In this document: one piece after another, positions 6,989 to 15,569 of the stretch | Numbering within the stretch: position 1 is the first letter of the stretch | Layout: every line of letters begins with the position of its first letter | Assembly: GCA_963766725.1 (NCBI GenBank) | Contig: CAVYBK010000008.1 | Span: 1 to 20,497 of the forward strand | Length of the DNA: 20,497 nucleotides | Direction of reading: 5' to 3' | Source of the DNA: DATEOR01 sp963766725 | GTDB taxonomy: Bacteria > Actinomycetota > Thermoleophilia > Gaiellales > Gaiellaceae | The notes under the pieces: model-generated | Database searches by the model: none | Told to the model about the DNA's origin: nothing | What the model saw: only the letters and a program-made list of their open reading frames with translations | Program-made: the position numbers and the translations under genes

Positions 6989-7594
6989 GGCCAGAGCCTA
7001 GAGAGTGGTTCGACTTCTGCGGCGGATCCTTCTTCGGCTTCGTCGCGCCGTTGTGCTTGCCGTTGTTGTGCTTGCCGTGATCCTGTCCTGCTGGTCGCCG
7101 TCGCCGGAATGACCGACACCCTGGCCGTTTCCGTGGTGCTCGTGGCCCTTGCCGTGGCCGTGATGTCCGTGGTGCGCCTTGTGGTCCTTCGCCGTATGGC
7201 TCGGGCCATCGTCGTCGTTGTCGCGATCGGGCGCTTCTCCGACCCCGGGTTGCGGGGTCGCGGAGATCCCGCCGCCGCTACGGACGCTCGGTGGGAGCGA
7301 TCCCAGGGAAGGTCGCTGGAGTCGCAGGACCTGTCGGGGAAGCCGGCGTGGCCCCGCCGGAAGGCGGCGCCTCGCTCGGGCCTGCCGAGGGCGTCTGCCC
7401 CGGGGTGCCCGGCGGCGCGGAGCGGCGGCGACGACGGACGCGACATCGCCGGTTCCGGCCGGCGGAGCGGGGATTGCGGCCTGGTCGCCGGACAGATCGA
7501 GAAGCCTCGGCGCAGCCAAGACGAAGCCGACGGCCGCCAATACGGCGAGCACGCCGGTCAATGGTGCGGCTATGCGCGAAAAACGACTCCCCAC
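6891..7594 (-). pseudogene. Membrane-anchored Pro/Gly- and His-rich protein, broken by three frameshifts
   Basis: The reading starts at GTG 7594 with one N-terminal hydrophobic helix (TGVLAVLAAVGFVLAAP). Near 7425 the frame moves to PPGTPGQTPSAGPSEAPP and continues to a stop near 7290. The first frame then resumes with a His-rich segment (DHKAHHGHHGHGKGHEHHG), and near 7095 the frame moves again to DHGKHNNGKHNG, HSLGSGHGHGKK and on to a stop at 6891, overlapping the esterase start by about 100 bp. Compositional continuity across frames shows these pieces belonged to one protein, probably an exported or anchored metal-binding or low-complexity protein. The exact 3' end is uncertain; one frame stops at 6998, just before the esterase. 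Real decay or assembly indels could explain it. Confidence 0.5.
6995..7000 (-). promoter_or_regulatory. -10 box for a leaderless esterase transcript
   Basis: On the minus strand TAGGCT occupies 7000-6995, followed by six bases and the ATG at 6988. That spacing puts transcription start on the A of ATG. No Shine-Dalgarno is visible upstream. Confidence 0.4.
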
Positions 7595-7651
7595 AAGTGT
7601 CCCATCGGCGCGCCAGCGCCTGGCTTGAATCCTAACGGGGGGATTCGGACT

Positions 7652-8587
7652 TCACGACCGCTCCGCGAGAATTTTCTGCAGCATGAGGGCGTTCGTGGGT
7701 GCCTGGGAGACCCATCCATCCCGCTCGGAATGGCCGTTTCCGGCCGCGCGGGAGCGGCCGTTGTTGTTGAACATCACATAGGCCTCCTGGGCGTCCGAGG
7801 CGAGCTCGCGCACCCCGGGGACGAGCTGGCGGAGCTCCTCCTCCGAGTAGAGGTAGTCGAAGCGTTCCGCCGCGCTCCGGCCGCGGACGTTCCAGGTTTC
7901 CGCGTTGCGGCCGTGCGTGCGCACGTAGACCATCGGGCTCGTGCGGGCGAGGACGGTGGGGACGAGGTTCTTCGCGTCGGTCTTGGGCGCATCCACGACG
8001 ACGTAGGTCGCGCCGATCTCCTCGAGGAACGAGAAGACCTGCGCGCGGTTCTCCTCCTCGAGCCAGCTCCGGTGGCGGAACTCCACCATCGGGTGGTCGC
8101 CGCGAAGCTCCTCCTTCGCCCACGCGATGTAGTCGAAGGAGGCCGGCTTGCACACGATGTACGAGGGGAACTGGAGCAGGATGCCGCCGAGCTTCCCCGC
8201 CGAGCGGAGGGGCTCGAGCGCTGCGTGGAAGCGCGCGAAGACCTCCGAGCGCAACTCGCGCGGCGGGCGGTCGACCCGGCCGCGCTCGTCCACGGGCGCC
8301 GCGTCGCGGAGCTCGGGCGGGAGGACGTCCGCTTTCACCGGGTGCCGCGTCATCATCCCGAAGGCCTTCACGTGCATGACGAAACCCTCGGGGACCCGCT
8401 CGGCCCATTTGGCGACGAGGTCCTCCTCGGGCAGGCGGTAGTAGGTCGAGTTCACCTCGACCGTGTCGAAGTGATCGGCGTAGTAGCGCAGTCGCTCCTC
8501 GCCCGAGCGCACGCCCTTCGGATACCAGTACTTGACGAGCGACTCGTCGGCCCAGGAGCAGGTGCCGGTGCGGATGCGTTCTGTCAG
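7652..8587 (-). CDS. DUF72 (YecE-like) TIM-barrel protein, apparent CTG start
   Basis: About 311-aa DUF72 family protein. Family blocks in order: IRTGTCSW at the N-terminus, VEVNSTYYRLP, FVMHVKAFGMMTRHP, LGGILLQFPSYI, MVEFRHRSW, YVRTHGRN and YVMFNNNGRS. The family folds as a TIM barrel; its biochemical function is not settled. No ATG, GTG or TTG lies in frame near the conserved start. A CTG at 8587 overlaps the TGA of the radical SAM gene as CTGA and gives L/M-TERIRTGTCSW, the expected N-terminus; AGGAG lies about 17 nt upstream. It is the second gene of an operon with the radical SAM protein, probably co-induced through the LexA-type box. Confidence 0.88.
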   Translation of the reverse strand: MTERIRTGTCSWADESLVKYWYPKGVRSGEERLRYYADHFDTVEVNSTYYRLPEEDLVAKWAERVPEGFVMHVKAFGMMTRHPVKADVLPPELRDAAPVDERGRVDRPPRELRSEVFARFHAALEPLRSAGKLGGILLQFPSYIVCKPASFDYIAWAKEELRGDHPMVEFRHRSWLEEENRAQVFSFLEEIGATYVVVDAPKTDAKNLVPTVLARTSPMVYVRTHGRNAETWNVRGRSAAERFDYLYSEEELRQLVPGVRELASDAQEAYVMFNNNGRSRAAGNGHSERDGWVSQAPTNALMLQKILAERS

Positions 8588-9495
8588 ACGGCCAACGCTA
8601 GCTGCTCCTGTCGGTGAGGCACCTCCCGGCGGGCTGTGCCTCCGCCGCTCCCGATCCCGTGCCGGAGCCGGAGACGCGCGAAGCGCTCGGAGACCCTCTG
8701 CTGGTAGGCCTTCGGCGCGTACGCCCGTGAGCCGTAGAGCTCTGCGTAGCGAGGGTAGAGCCATGGATACGTGCGCTTCACCCAGGGCATGAAGTGCTCG
8801 CGGATCGACGCGCGGACGTGGAGGACGATGGGGACTGCGTAGTCGACTCCGGCCTCGGCGCACGCCGCGAGCACGGTGTCGAGGTGCTCCTCGGTGTCGG
8901 TCAGGCCGGGCAGGATCGGCGCGACGAGGACCCCCGTCCGGATGCCGGCCTCGGAGAAGCGGCCGAGGATCTCGAGGCGCTTCCTGCCGGGAGGAGTCCC
9001 GGGCTCGACAACTCGGCGCACGTCCTCGTCGAGGGTGCCTACGCTCATCGCCACCGACACCGGTGCGACCTCGTTCAGCCGCCGGTAGACGTCGAGGTCG
9101 CGGACGATCATCGTCGACTTCGTCAGCATCGAGAGCGGGTTGGCGAAGTGGGCAAGGGTCTCGACCACGCCGCGCGTGAGCCGGTAGCGCCCCTCGCAGT
9201 GCTGGTACGGGTCCGTGGCCGTGCCCATCGCGACGGCCTCGCCGTCCCAACGCGGGGAGGCCAGCTCGCGCCGCAACACGTCGACGACGTTCGTCTTCAC
9301 CACGATCTTCGAGGAGAAGTCGTCGCCGATCCCGAGGTCGAGGTACGTGTGGAACGCCCGCGCGAAGCAGTAGTGGCAGCTGTGCGTGCAGCCGCGGTAC
9401 GGGTTGATCGTCCAGCGGAACGGCACGCGGCTCTCGGCCGGCACCCGGTTGAGCGCGGTCTTGCAGATGTCTTCGAGGTACTGAGGGCGGGCCAT
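8584..9495 (-). CDS. Radical SAM protein, SplB-like / Rv2578c family
   Basis: 303-aa radical SAM enzyme. The [4Fe-4S] motif CxxxCxxC is C36, C40 and C43 in RGCTHSCHYCFAR. Other family blocks are GTATDPYQHCEGRYRLTRG and VLVAPILPGLTD. Related proteins are annotated as SPL-family (spore photoproduct lyase-like) or Rv2578c-like radical SAM proteins; the reaction is not established. The ATG at 9495 is preceded by a strong -10 (TATACT) 5 nt away, so the transcript may be leaderless. A GAAC-N4-GTTC box abuts that -10, implying SOS control. The TGA overlaps the CTG start of the DUF72 gene. Confidence 0.92.
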   Translation of the reverse strand: MARPQYLEDICKTALNRVPAESRVPFRWTINPYRGCTHSCHYCFARAFHTYLDLGIGDDFSSKIVVKTNVVDVLRRELASPRWDGEAVAMGTATDPYQHCEGRYRLTRGVVETLAHFANPLSMLTKSTMIVRDLDVYRRLNEVAPVSVAMSVGTLDEDVRRVVEPGTPPGRKRLEILGRFSEAGIRTGVLVAPILPGLTDTEEHLDTVLAACAEAGVDYAVPIVLHVRASIREHFMPWVKRTYPWLYPRYAELYGSRAYAPKAYQQRVSERFARLRLRHGIGSGGGTARREVPHRQEQLALAV

Positions 9496-9500
9496 GCTCC

Positions 9501-9506
9501 AGTATA
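9501..9506 (-). promoter_or_regulatory. -10 box of the radical SAM-DUF72 operon
   Basis: On the minus strand TATACT (9506-9501) matches five of six consensus bases and ends 5 nt before the ATG at 9495. It directly abuts the LexA-type palindrome. Confidence 0.5.
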
Positions 9507-9518
9507 GAACATACGTTC
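9507..9518. promoter_or_regulatory. LexA/DinR-type SOS box
   Basis: GAACATACGTTC is an exact GAAC-N4-GTTC match to the LexA box of Gram-positive and actinobacterial genomes, with a G extending the right arm (GTTCG). It lies against the radical SAM -10 box and 50-80 bp upstream of the divergent sigma factor, so binding would block the former and might affect the latter. Confidence 0.6.
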
Positions 9519-9566
9519 GTACCGACTACCATTCGAGTCAGTTCGACATCGCTGTTTCGTTCGACC

Positions 9567-10618
<1,052 letters not shown>

Positions 10619-10622
<4 letters not shown>

Positions 10623-11908
10623 CCCGTCCCGGGCGGCGAGAACGTGATCGTCTCCTCGCGCCCTTCGTGGAAGAGGCGCGTGACCGGCGGCGTCGTCTCG
10701 GCGATGAGGCGGCCGCCTCTGATCACCCAGCGGCGCACCGGCTGAAGGCGGAGCACCTCGACGGGCGTCGGCGCGTCGAAGACGACGAGGTGGGCCGGCT
10801 TCCCCTCCTCGATCCCGTACTCGTCCTCGACGCCGAGGGTCTTCGCCCCGCGCCAGGTCGCGCAGGCGAGCATCTCGGGGATCTCGTCGAGGCCGCTCAT
10901 GTACGTGAAATGGAGCGCGAGGTTCGCGGCGTGGATGAGATCTGCTTTCCCCAGCTGGTACCAGGGATCCATGATCACGTCGTTCCCGAGCGAGACGTTG
11001 ACGCCCGCGCGGAGCAGCTCCTTGAGCTGGGCGAACCCGCGCCGCTTGGGATAGGGGTCGAGCCGTCCCTGGATGAGCGAGTTCGCGTACGGGTTGACCA
11101 CGATGTTGATCCCGCTGCGGCGAAGGAACCCGTGCAGCTTCGACGAGTAGTAGGGCTCGTAGGAGCCCATCGCGGTGCAATGGCTCGCGGTCACGCGCCC
11201 CGTGAGGCCGTGCTTGACCGTGTCGTCGGCCATCACCTCGAGGAAGCGCGAGTTGGGGTCGTCGGTCTCGTCGCAGTGGATGTCGATGCGCCGGCTGTGC
11301 TCGCGGGCGAACTCGAAGACCCGGTGCACCTCCAGGAGCCCGAGCTCCGAGGTCGGCTCGTAGTGGGGGATGCCGCCGACACAGTCGACGCCGAGCTCGA
11401 TCGCGCGCTCGAGGCGCGACTCGTCGGCCTCGTCCGCGAAGATCCCGTCCTGGGGGAAGGCGGTCACCTGGATCGTGACGAGGTCGGCAAGCTCGTCGCG
11501 GACGCGGAGGAGGCCGCGCACCATCGCGTCGTTGTCACCCGAGACGTCCGCGTGCGCGCGAATGAAGAGCGTGCCCTGCGCGGCCGACCAGCGGACGATC
11601 TCGGTCGCGCGCGCGACGACGTCGTCGACGGTGAGCGACGGCTTCAGCTCACCCCAGACCTGGATCCCCTCGAGAAGCGTGCCCGACTCGTTGTGGCGCG
11701 GCTTCCCCGCCGTGAGGCTCGCGTCCAGATGGAGGTGGCAGTCGACGAGCGGCGGCGAAGCGAGCCTGCCCTCGGCGTCGAGCGTTTCCTTCGCGTCCAC
11801 GTCGAGGTCCGTGCCGATGCGCGTGAAGCGGCCGCCTTCGATCGCGAGGTCGCAGACGCCGTCGCGGCCGGCGAGCCGCGCATTCCGCACGAGGAGGTCG
11901 GCCGGCAC
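10619..11908 (-). CDS. codA: Cytosine deaminase
   Basis: 429-aa amidohydrolase converting cytosine to uracil and ammonia in pyrimidine salvage. Metal ligands and catalytic residues of the CodA family are visible: HxH in VDCHLHLDAS, HCDETDD (metal His and catalytic Glu), SHCTAMGS and the Asp in GNDVIMDPWY. The length is close to E. coli CodA. The start is GTG 11908 (MPADLLVRNARL). No Shine-Dalgarno is present, but TACGAT ends 6 nt upstream, so the mRNA is probably leaderless. It diverges from a second amidohydrolase across 17 bp, and an NCS1 permease follows on the other strand, consistent with nucleobase uptake and deamination. Confidence 0.9.
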
Positions 11909-11913
11909 GGCGG

Positions 11914-11920
11914 TATCGTA
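11914..11920. promoter_or_regulatory. Overlapping back-to-back leaderless -10 boxes
   Basis: Plus strand TATCGT (11914-11919) ends 6 nt before the amidohydrolase GTG at 11926. Minus strand TACGAT (11920-11915) ends 6 nt before the codA GTG at 11908. Both fit TANNNT with the spacing that puts transcription start on the start codon. Any -35 elements must lie inside the opposite coding regions. Confidence 0.45.
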
Positions 11921-11925
11921 ATCGG

Positions 11926-13250
11926 GTGCGGCTGCGAATCGAAGGCGGGCTCGTCGTCACCATGGACGGCGCCGGGACGGTGCTCGACCCCGGTGTCGTC
12001 GAGGTGGAGGACGGCCGGATCGCGCACGTCGGGCCCGAGCCGAGCGGGGAGGACGCCGAGGCGCGCTCGGCCCGCGGGCTCATCGTCGTCCCGGGCTCGT
12101 CAACACGCACTGCCACCTGAGCCAGCAGCTCGGGCGCGGGCTGGCCGACGACGTCGACCTCCTCACCTGGCTCCGCGACCGCATCTGGCCCTACGAGGCC
12201 GCGCTCGACGAGGAGGACGTCGAGGTGAGCGCGCTCGCCTGCGCCCTCGAGCAGATCCGGAACGGCGTGACCACGATCGCCGATCCCGGCGGGCAGCACG
12301 TGGACGGCGCGGGTCGCGGGCTCGAGCGGGCAGGCATCCGGGGCTTCCTCGGCCGGAGCACGATGGACGAGCCCGAGGGCGTGCCCGAGTCGCGGCGCGA
12401 GTCCACGGAGGAGACGCTGGCCGTCCAGGACGAGCTCGCCGAGCGCTGGGACGGCGCCGCGGACGGGCGCCTCCGCTTCTCCTACACCCTTCGCACGATC
12501 TTCAACTGCTCGGACGAGCTCATCGAGGCGAGCGTCGAGCGGGCGCGGAAGCTCGGCACGCCGCTCCAGATGCACATCGCCGAGATCCCGGCCGAGAACG
12601 AGCACACGAAGGCGACGCGCGGCACCACCACCGTGCGGCACCTCGCGAACCTCGGTGCGCTCGGACCGTGGTTCCTCGGCGCCCACGCGGTCTGGCTGGA
12701 GGACGAGGAGATCGCGCTCCTCGCCGAGACCGGCGCCGCTGTCTCCCACAACCTCGCCTCCAACCTGCGGGTGCTCGGCCTGCCGCGCGTGGCGGACATG
12801 CTGGACGCGGGAGTCCTGGTCGGCCTCGGCACCGACGGTGCGCCGGCGAACAACCGCATGAGCCTGATCGACGAGCTCTGGGCGGCGACGCTTCTCCAGA
12901 AGGGGCTGCGGCTCGATCCGACGGTCCTCGACGCGCGGACGGCCTTCGCCATGGCGACGCGCGACGGCGCCCGCGCGCTGGGAATCGGGGACGAGATCGG
13001 GTCGCTCGAGCCTGGGAAGGCAGCCGATCTCGTGCTCGTCGATCCGCGGACGGTGAACATGACTCCGGTGCACGACGCGGTGTCCGCGCTCGTCACGGCG
13101 ATGAAGTCCGAGAACGTGAATTCGGTCATGTGCGCCGGTCGCTGGCTCCTCGACGAGGGCGAGATCACCGTCGTCGACGAGGGCGAGACGCTGGCAGAGG
13201 CCCAGGAGCGGGCGGAAGCCGTCGCACGCCGCGCAGAAGTGCGCTCGTAG
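11926..13250 (+). pseudogene. Amidohydrolase (AtzB/TrzN/8-oxoguanine deaminase-like) with one frameshift
   Basis: Metal-dependent deaminase of the amidohydrolase superfamily, about 441 aa if restored. It starts at GTG 11926 with RLRIEGGLVVTMDGAGTVLD and reaches LIVVPG. One base is then missing near 12095-12098: the expected GGC-TTC-GTC-AAC reads GGCTCGTCAAC. The original frame stops at 12120, while the +1 frame continues with VNTHCHLSQQLGRGL through LQMHIAEIPAENEHT, FLGAHAVWLEDEE and LGTDGAPANNRMSL, holding the HxH, two His and the Asp ligand. The substrate is probably a purine, pyrimidine or related heterocycle, given codA and the NCS1 permease beside it. A single assembly indel is as likely as a real mutation; the rest of the gene is undamaged. 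Confidence 0.82.
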
Positions 13251-13264
13251 CGGCTTTTTTCGGG

Positions 13265-13294
13265 TTGTCACTCGTCCGATTCTGGGCGCACAAT
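13265..13294 (+). promoter_or_regulatory. Possible promoter of the NCS1 permease gene
   Basis: TTGTCA (13265-13270) and CACAAT (13289-13294) are separated by 18 bp in the 91-bp gap before the permease. The fit is moderate and no start site is known. Confidence 0.3.
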
Positions 13295-13341
13295 CCAGCC
13301 AACCGGATTTCCCGGGACACCCCCAGCAGGAGGGCATATAC

Positions 13342-14778
13342 ATGTCGATCCTCGAGCAGGAAAAGCGCGAGCTGAGCGAGGCGGTCCGCCTCGACGCGCA
13401 CGGCATCGAGCCGGTCCCGGTTGAGGACCGGGATTCGACGCCGCTTCAGCAGTTCTGGGTCTGGATGGGCGCGAACCTGGCGCCGATCAACTGGGTGCTC
13501 GGCACCCTCGGCCCGATCTTCGGTCTCAGCCTGGTCGAGACGATCCTCGTGGTCGTGATCGGGAACCTCGTCGGCTGCGCCCTCTTCGGGCTCTTCGCCA
13601 CGATGGGGCACAAGACCGGCGTCAACCAGATGGTGCTCTCGCGGAGCGCCTTCGGTCGCCGCGGCGCCTACATACCGTCCGCGGCACAGCTCCTTCTCAC
13701 GATGGGCTGGATCGGCGTGAACACCTGGGTCATCCTCGACCTGGTCGTCGGCGAGTCGGGCATCCTCGACAAGCTCGGCTACCACGGCGGGCAGGGGACG
13801 CGCTACGTCGTCGGCCTCCTGATCATGCTCGTCCAAGTCGTGATCGCGATCTGGGGCTTCTACCTGATCCGTACGTTCGAGAAGTACACGGTGCCGGTGA
13901 CTGCCGCGATCATGGTCGCGATGACCGCTCTCGCCTTCACCAAGGTGGACGTGCACTGGGGCGGCTCGCAGGTCGCAGGCGGAGACAAGATCTCGGCCAT
14001 GGCCGGGCTCATGACGGCGATCGGAATCGGCTGGGGCATCTCCTGGCTGACGATGAGCGCCGACTATCCGCGCTTCGTCAACCCGAAGTACTCGAAGAAG
14101 CAGGTGTTCTGGGCGACGTCGCTCGGCATGTTCATCCCGACGGTCTGGCTCGCCATCCTCGGAGCCGCGATCGCGACCGGCGGCCAGGGCACCGACCCGG
14201 CCCAGCTCGTCGCGGCCGCGTTCGGGGCCATGGCGATCCCGGTGCTCTTCGTCGTCTTGCACGGGCCGATTGCGACCAACATCCTCAACATCTACTCGTG
14301 CTCACTTGCCTTCCTCTCGCTCGGCGTGAAGGTCAAGCGACCGATCGTGGCGGCGGTGGCAGGAGTGGTGGGCACGATCGTGCTGATCGCGTTCGTCGAG
14401 TCCGCGAGCTTCGCCTCGTCGTTCGACAAGTGGATCGTCTCGATCGTCGTCTGGATCAGCCCGTGGGCTGGTATCACGATTGTCGAGTACTTCATCGTGA
14501 GGCGGCAGGAGATCGACATCGCGGGGCTCTATCTGCCTCCCGAGGAGTCTCCGTACGGCGACGTGAACGTCGCCGCGGTCATCGCGCTGGTGCTCGGCCT
14601 CATCGCCGGCTGGGCGTTCGAGTTCGCGCAGCCCGGCTTCATGCAAGGGCCGATCGCGAAGGCGCTGGACAACACCGATCTCTCCTGGCTCGCCGGGATG
14701 GTGGTCGGCGGCGGGGTCTACTACGTGCTCGGCGGCGCGCGCATGCGCCAGCCGGTCACGGTACCGACGGCGACCTAG
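13342..14778 (+). CDS. NCS1-family nucleobase permease (CodB-like)
   Basis: 478-aa membrane transporter of the nucleobase:cation symporter-1 family, about 12 transmembrane helices. The N-terminal block QQFWVWMGANLAPINWVLGT and the following ATMGHKTGVNQMVLSRSAFGRRGAY segment are characteristic, as is the late PWAGITIVEYFIVRRQEID segment. Members import cytosine, purines, hydantoin, allantoin or thiamine-type compounds. Cytosine is suggested here by codA, but the amidohydrolase immediately upstream on the same strand leaves another heterocycle possible. The ATG at 13342 has AGGAGG about 8 nt upstream. A strong hairpin follows the gene. Confidence 0.92.
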   Translation: MSILEQEKRELSEAVRLDAHGIEPVPVEDRDSTPLQQFWVWMGANLAPINWVLGTLGPIFGLSLVETILVVVIGNLVGCALFGLFATMGHKTGVNQMVLSRSAFGRRGAYIPSAAQLLLTMGWIGVNTWVILDLVVGESGILDKLGYHGGQGTRYVVGLLIMLVQVVIAIWGFYLIRTFEKYTVPVTAAIMVAMTALAFTKVDVHWGGSQVAGGDKISAMAGLMTAIGIGWGISWLTMSADYPRFVNPKYSKKQVFWATSLGMFIPTVWLAILGAAIATGGQGTDPAQLVAAAFGAMAIPVLFVVLHGPIATNILNIYSCSLAFLSLGVKVKRPIVAAVAGVVGTIVLIAFVESASFASSFDKWIVSIVVWISPWAGITIVEYFIVRRQEIDIAGLYLPPEESPYGDVNVAAVIALVLGLIAGWAFEFAQPGFMQGPIAKALDNTDLSWLAGMVVGGGVYYVLGGARMRQPVTVPTAT

Positions 14779-14802
14779 CCCTCGGTTCGACCTCGACCTC
14801 AG

Positions 14803-14826
14803 AGCGGCCCGCTTCGGCGGGCCGCT
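14803..14826 (+). terminator. Hairpin terminator after the NCS1 permease
   Basis: A perfect 10-bp stem AGCGGCCCGC / GCGGGCCGCT closes on a TTCG tetraloop, 25 bp after the permease stop. A T-poor tail follows, so termination may be only partly intrinsic. Confidence 0.7.
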
Positions 14827-14915
14827 TCGCTTGGGCGGAGTTCAGACCCCTCTCCGTCCGGCCCGCCGCGGAAGATTTGTGCCGTCGGGGTCGGTAGGCG
14901 ACGAAAGGAGCATGC

Positions 14916-15308
14916 ATGACGACCACCACTAGGACGCGCCCGGGGCGCGGATGGGTCGGCTTCGCCGCCATCCTGCTCATGGTCGCGGGGACGATGCAGT
15001 TCCTCGACGGCCTGTGGGCGATCCGGACGCAGGACACCGCCGTCGACGCCCTCTTCTGGAACAACAACCTCGAGGCATGGGGCTGGCTCTACCTCATCGT
15101 CGGCATCGGCCTCGTCGCGACAGGTGTCTTCATCTTCCAGCGGGCGGCCTGGGCCTTCGGAGTCGGCATCTTCGTCGGCTGCATCGGCGCGGTGCTGAAC
15201 ATCTTCTGGATCTTCAGCTATCCGCTCGCGAGCATCCTCATGATCACGCTGAACCTGATCGTGGTGTACGCGCTCACGACGTACGGGGTGGACGACCTGC
15301 AGTACTGA
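14916..15308 (+). CDS. Small four-helix membrane protein (DUF7144-like)
   Basis: 130-aa integral membrane protein with four hydrophobic helices (around VGFAAILLMVAGTMQFLDGL, WLYLIVGIGLVATGVFIF, FGVGIFVGCIGAVLNIFWIF, SILMITLNLIVVYALTTYG). The Thr/Arg-rich N-terminus and the tryptophans at helix ends resemble the actinobacterial DUF7144 family, whose function is unknown. The ATG at 14916 has AAAGGAG about 6 nt upstream; an out-of-frame ATG lies 4 nt earlier. It is monocistronic between two hairpins and is the last intact gene before the tRNA fragment. Confidence 0.85.
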   Translation: MTTTTRTRPGRGWVGFAAILLMVAGTMQFLDGLWAIRTQDTAVDALFWNNNLEAWGWLYLIVGIGLVATGVFIFQRAAWAFGVGIFVGCIGAVLNIFWIFSYPLASILMITLNLIVVYALTTYGVDDLQY

Positions 15309-15315
15309 GACCGGA

Positions 15316-15350
15316 GACTGGAGGCGGCTCTCTGGCAGCCGCCTCGAGTC
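15316..15350 (+). terminator. Hairpin terminator after the membrane protein
   Basis: GAGGCGGCT (15321-15329) pairs with AGCCGCCTC (15337-15345) over a 7-nt loop, and GACT/AGTC extends the stem beyond one mismatch. It begins 8 bp after the stop. No T-tract follows. Confidence 0.65.
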
Positions 15351-15405
15351 CCGCCGCCGGAAATGCCAGCAGAATTCTGAATTTGGAGACTAGTGCTCGC
15401 CGAGG

Positions 15406-15465
15406 CGGCGAGGGTGGGATTCGAACCCACGAGGCACCTTTCGGCACCTAACGGTTTTCAGACCG
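15406..15465 (-). tRNA. 3' fragment of a type II (Ser-like) tRNA
   Basis: On the minus strand: an anticodon-arm-like CGGT...ACCG containing TGAAA (15465-15452); a long variable arm GGTGCC-GAAA-GGTGCC that pairs using two G-U wobbles; a perfect T-arm GTGGG-TTCGAAT-CCCAC; then 3' acceptor strand CCTCGCC and discriminator G at 15406. CCA is not encoded. The expected 5' acceptor GGCGAGG and a D-arm are absent upstream (higher coordinates), and the anticodon loop is one base short for TGA. It is therefore a 3' partial gene, as left at the far end of an element integrated in a tRNA gene. Ser(TGA) is the best guess from the long variable arm. Confidence 0.6.
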
Positions 15466-15478
15466 AAACGCTGAAGGG

Positions 15479-15495
15479 GCTCTGGTGACCAGAGC
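15479..15495. repeat. 17-bp perfect palindrome beside the tRNA fragment
   Basis: GCTCTGGTGACCAGAGC is symmetrical around one central base (8-bp arms). It lies where the 5' part of the tRNA would be expected. It could be a protein-binding dyad or part of an attachment region; nothing links it to a specific protein. Confidence 0.4.
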
Positions 15496-15516
15496 GGTGA
15501 CGATTGAGGCCCGGAC

Positions 15517-15550
15517 AGCGTCCGGCCCCGCGTGGGCGGAGCCGGACGCT
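15517..15550. terminator. Strong hairpin downstream of the RTX gene remnant
   Basis: AGCGTCCGGC (15517-15526) pairs with GCCGGACGCT (15541-15550), with an inner CCGC/GCGG stem on a GTGG loop. It lies 20 bp beyond the 3' end of the minus-strand RTX gene, so it may terminate that gene. No T-tract is present. Confidence 0.6.
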
Positions 15551-15569
15551 TCCCCCGATGCCGAGCCGC

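Noticed and set aside
10667..13375. A 902-aa plus-strand open frame across codA and the amidohydrolase
   Set aside because: It is antisense to codA and out of frame with the amidohydrolase. Its Arg/Ala/Gly-rich composition is typical of shadow frames in high-GC DNA.
15446..15470. A selC (tRNA-Sec) gene on the plus strand, because TTTCAGA resembles a UCA anticodon loop
   Set aside because: The flanking stem is only 3 bp and the T-arm and variable arm fit the opposite strand. The minus-strand type II tRNA fragment explains the sequence better.
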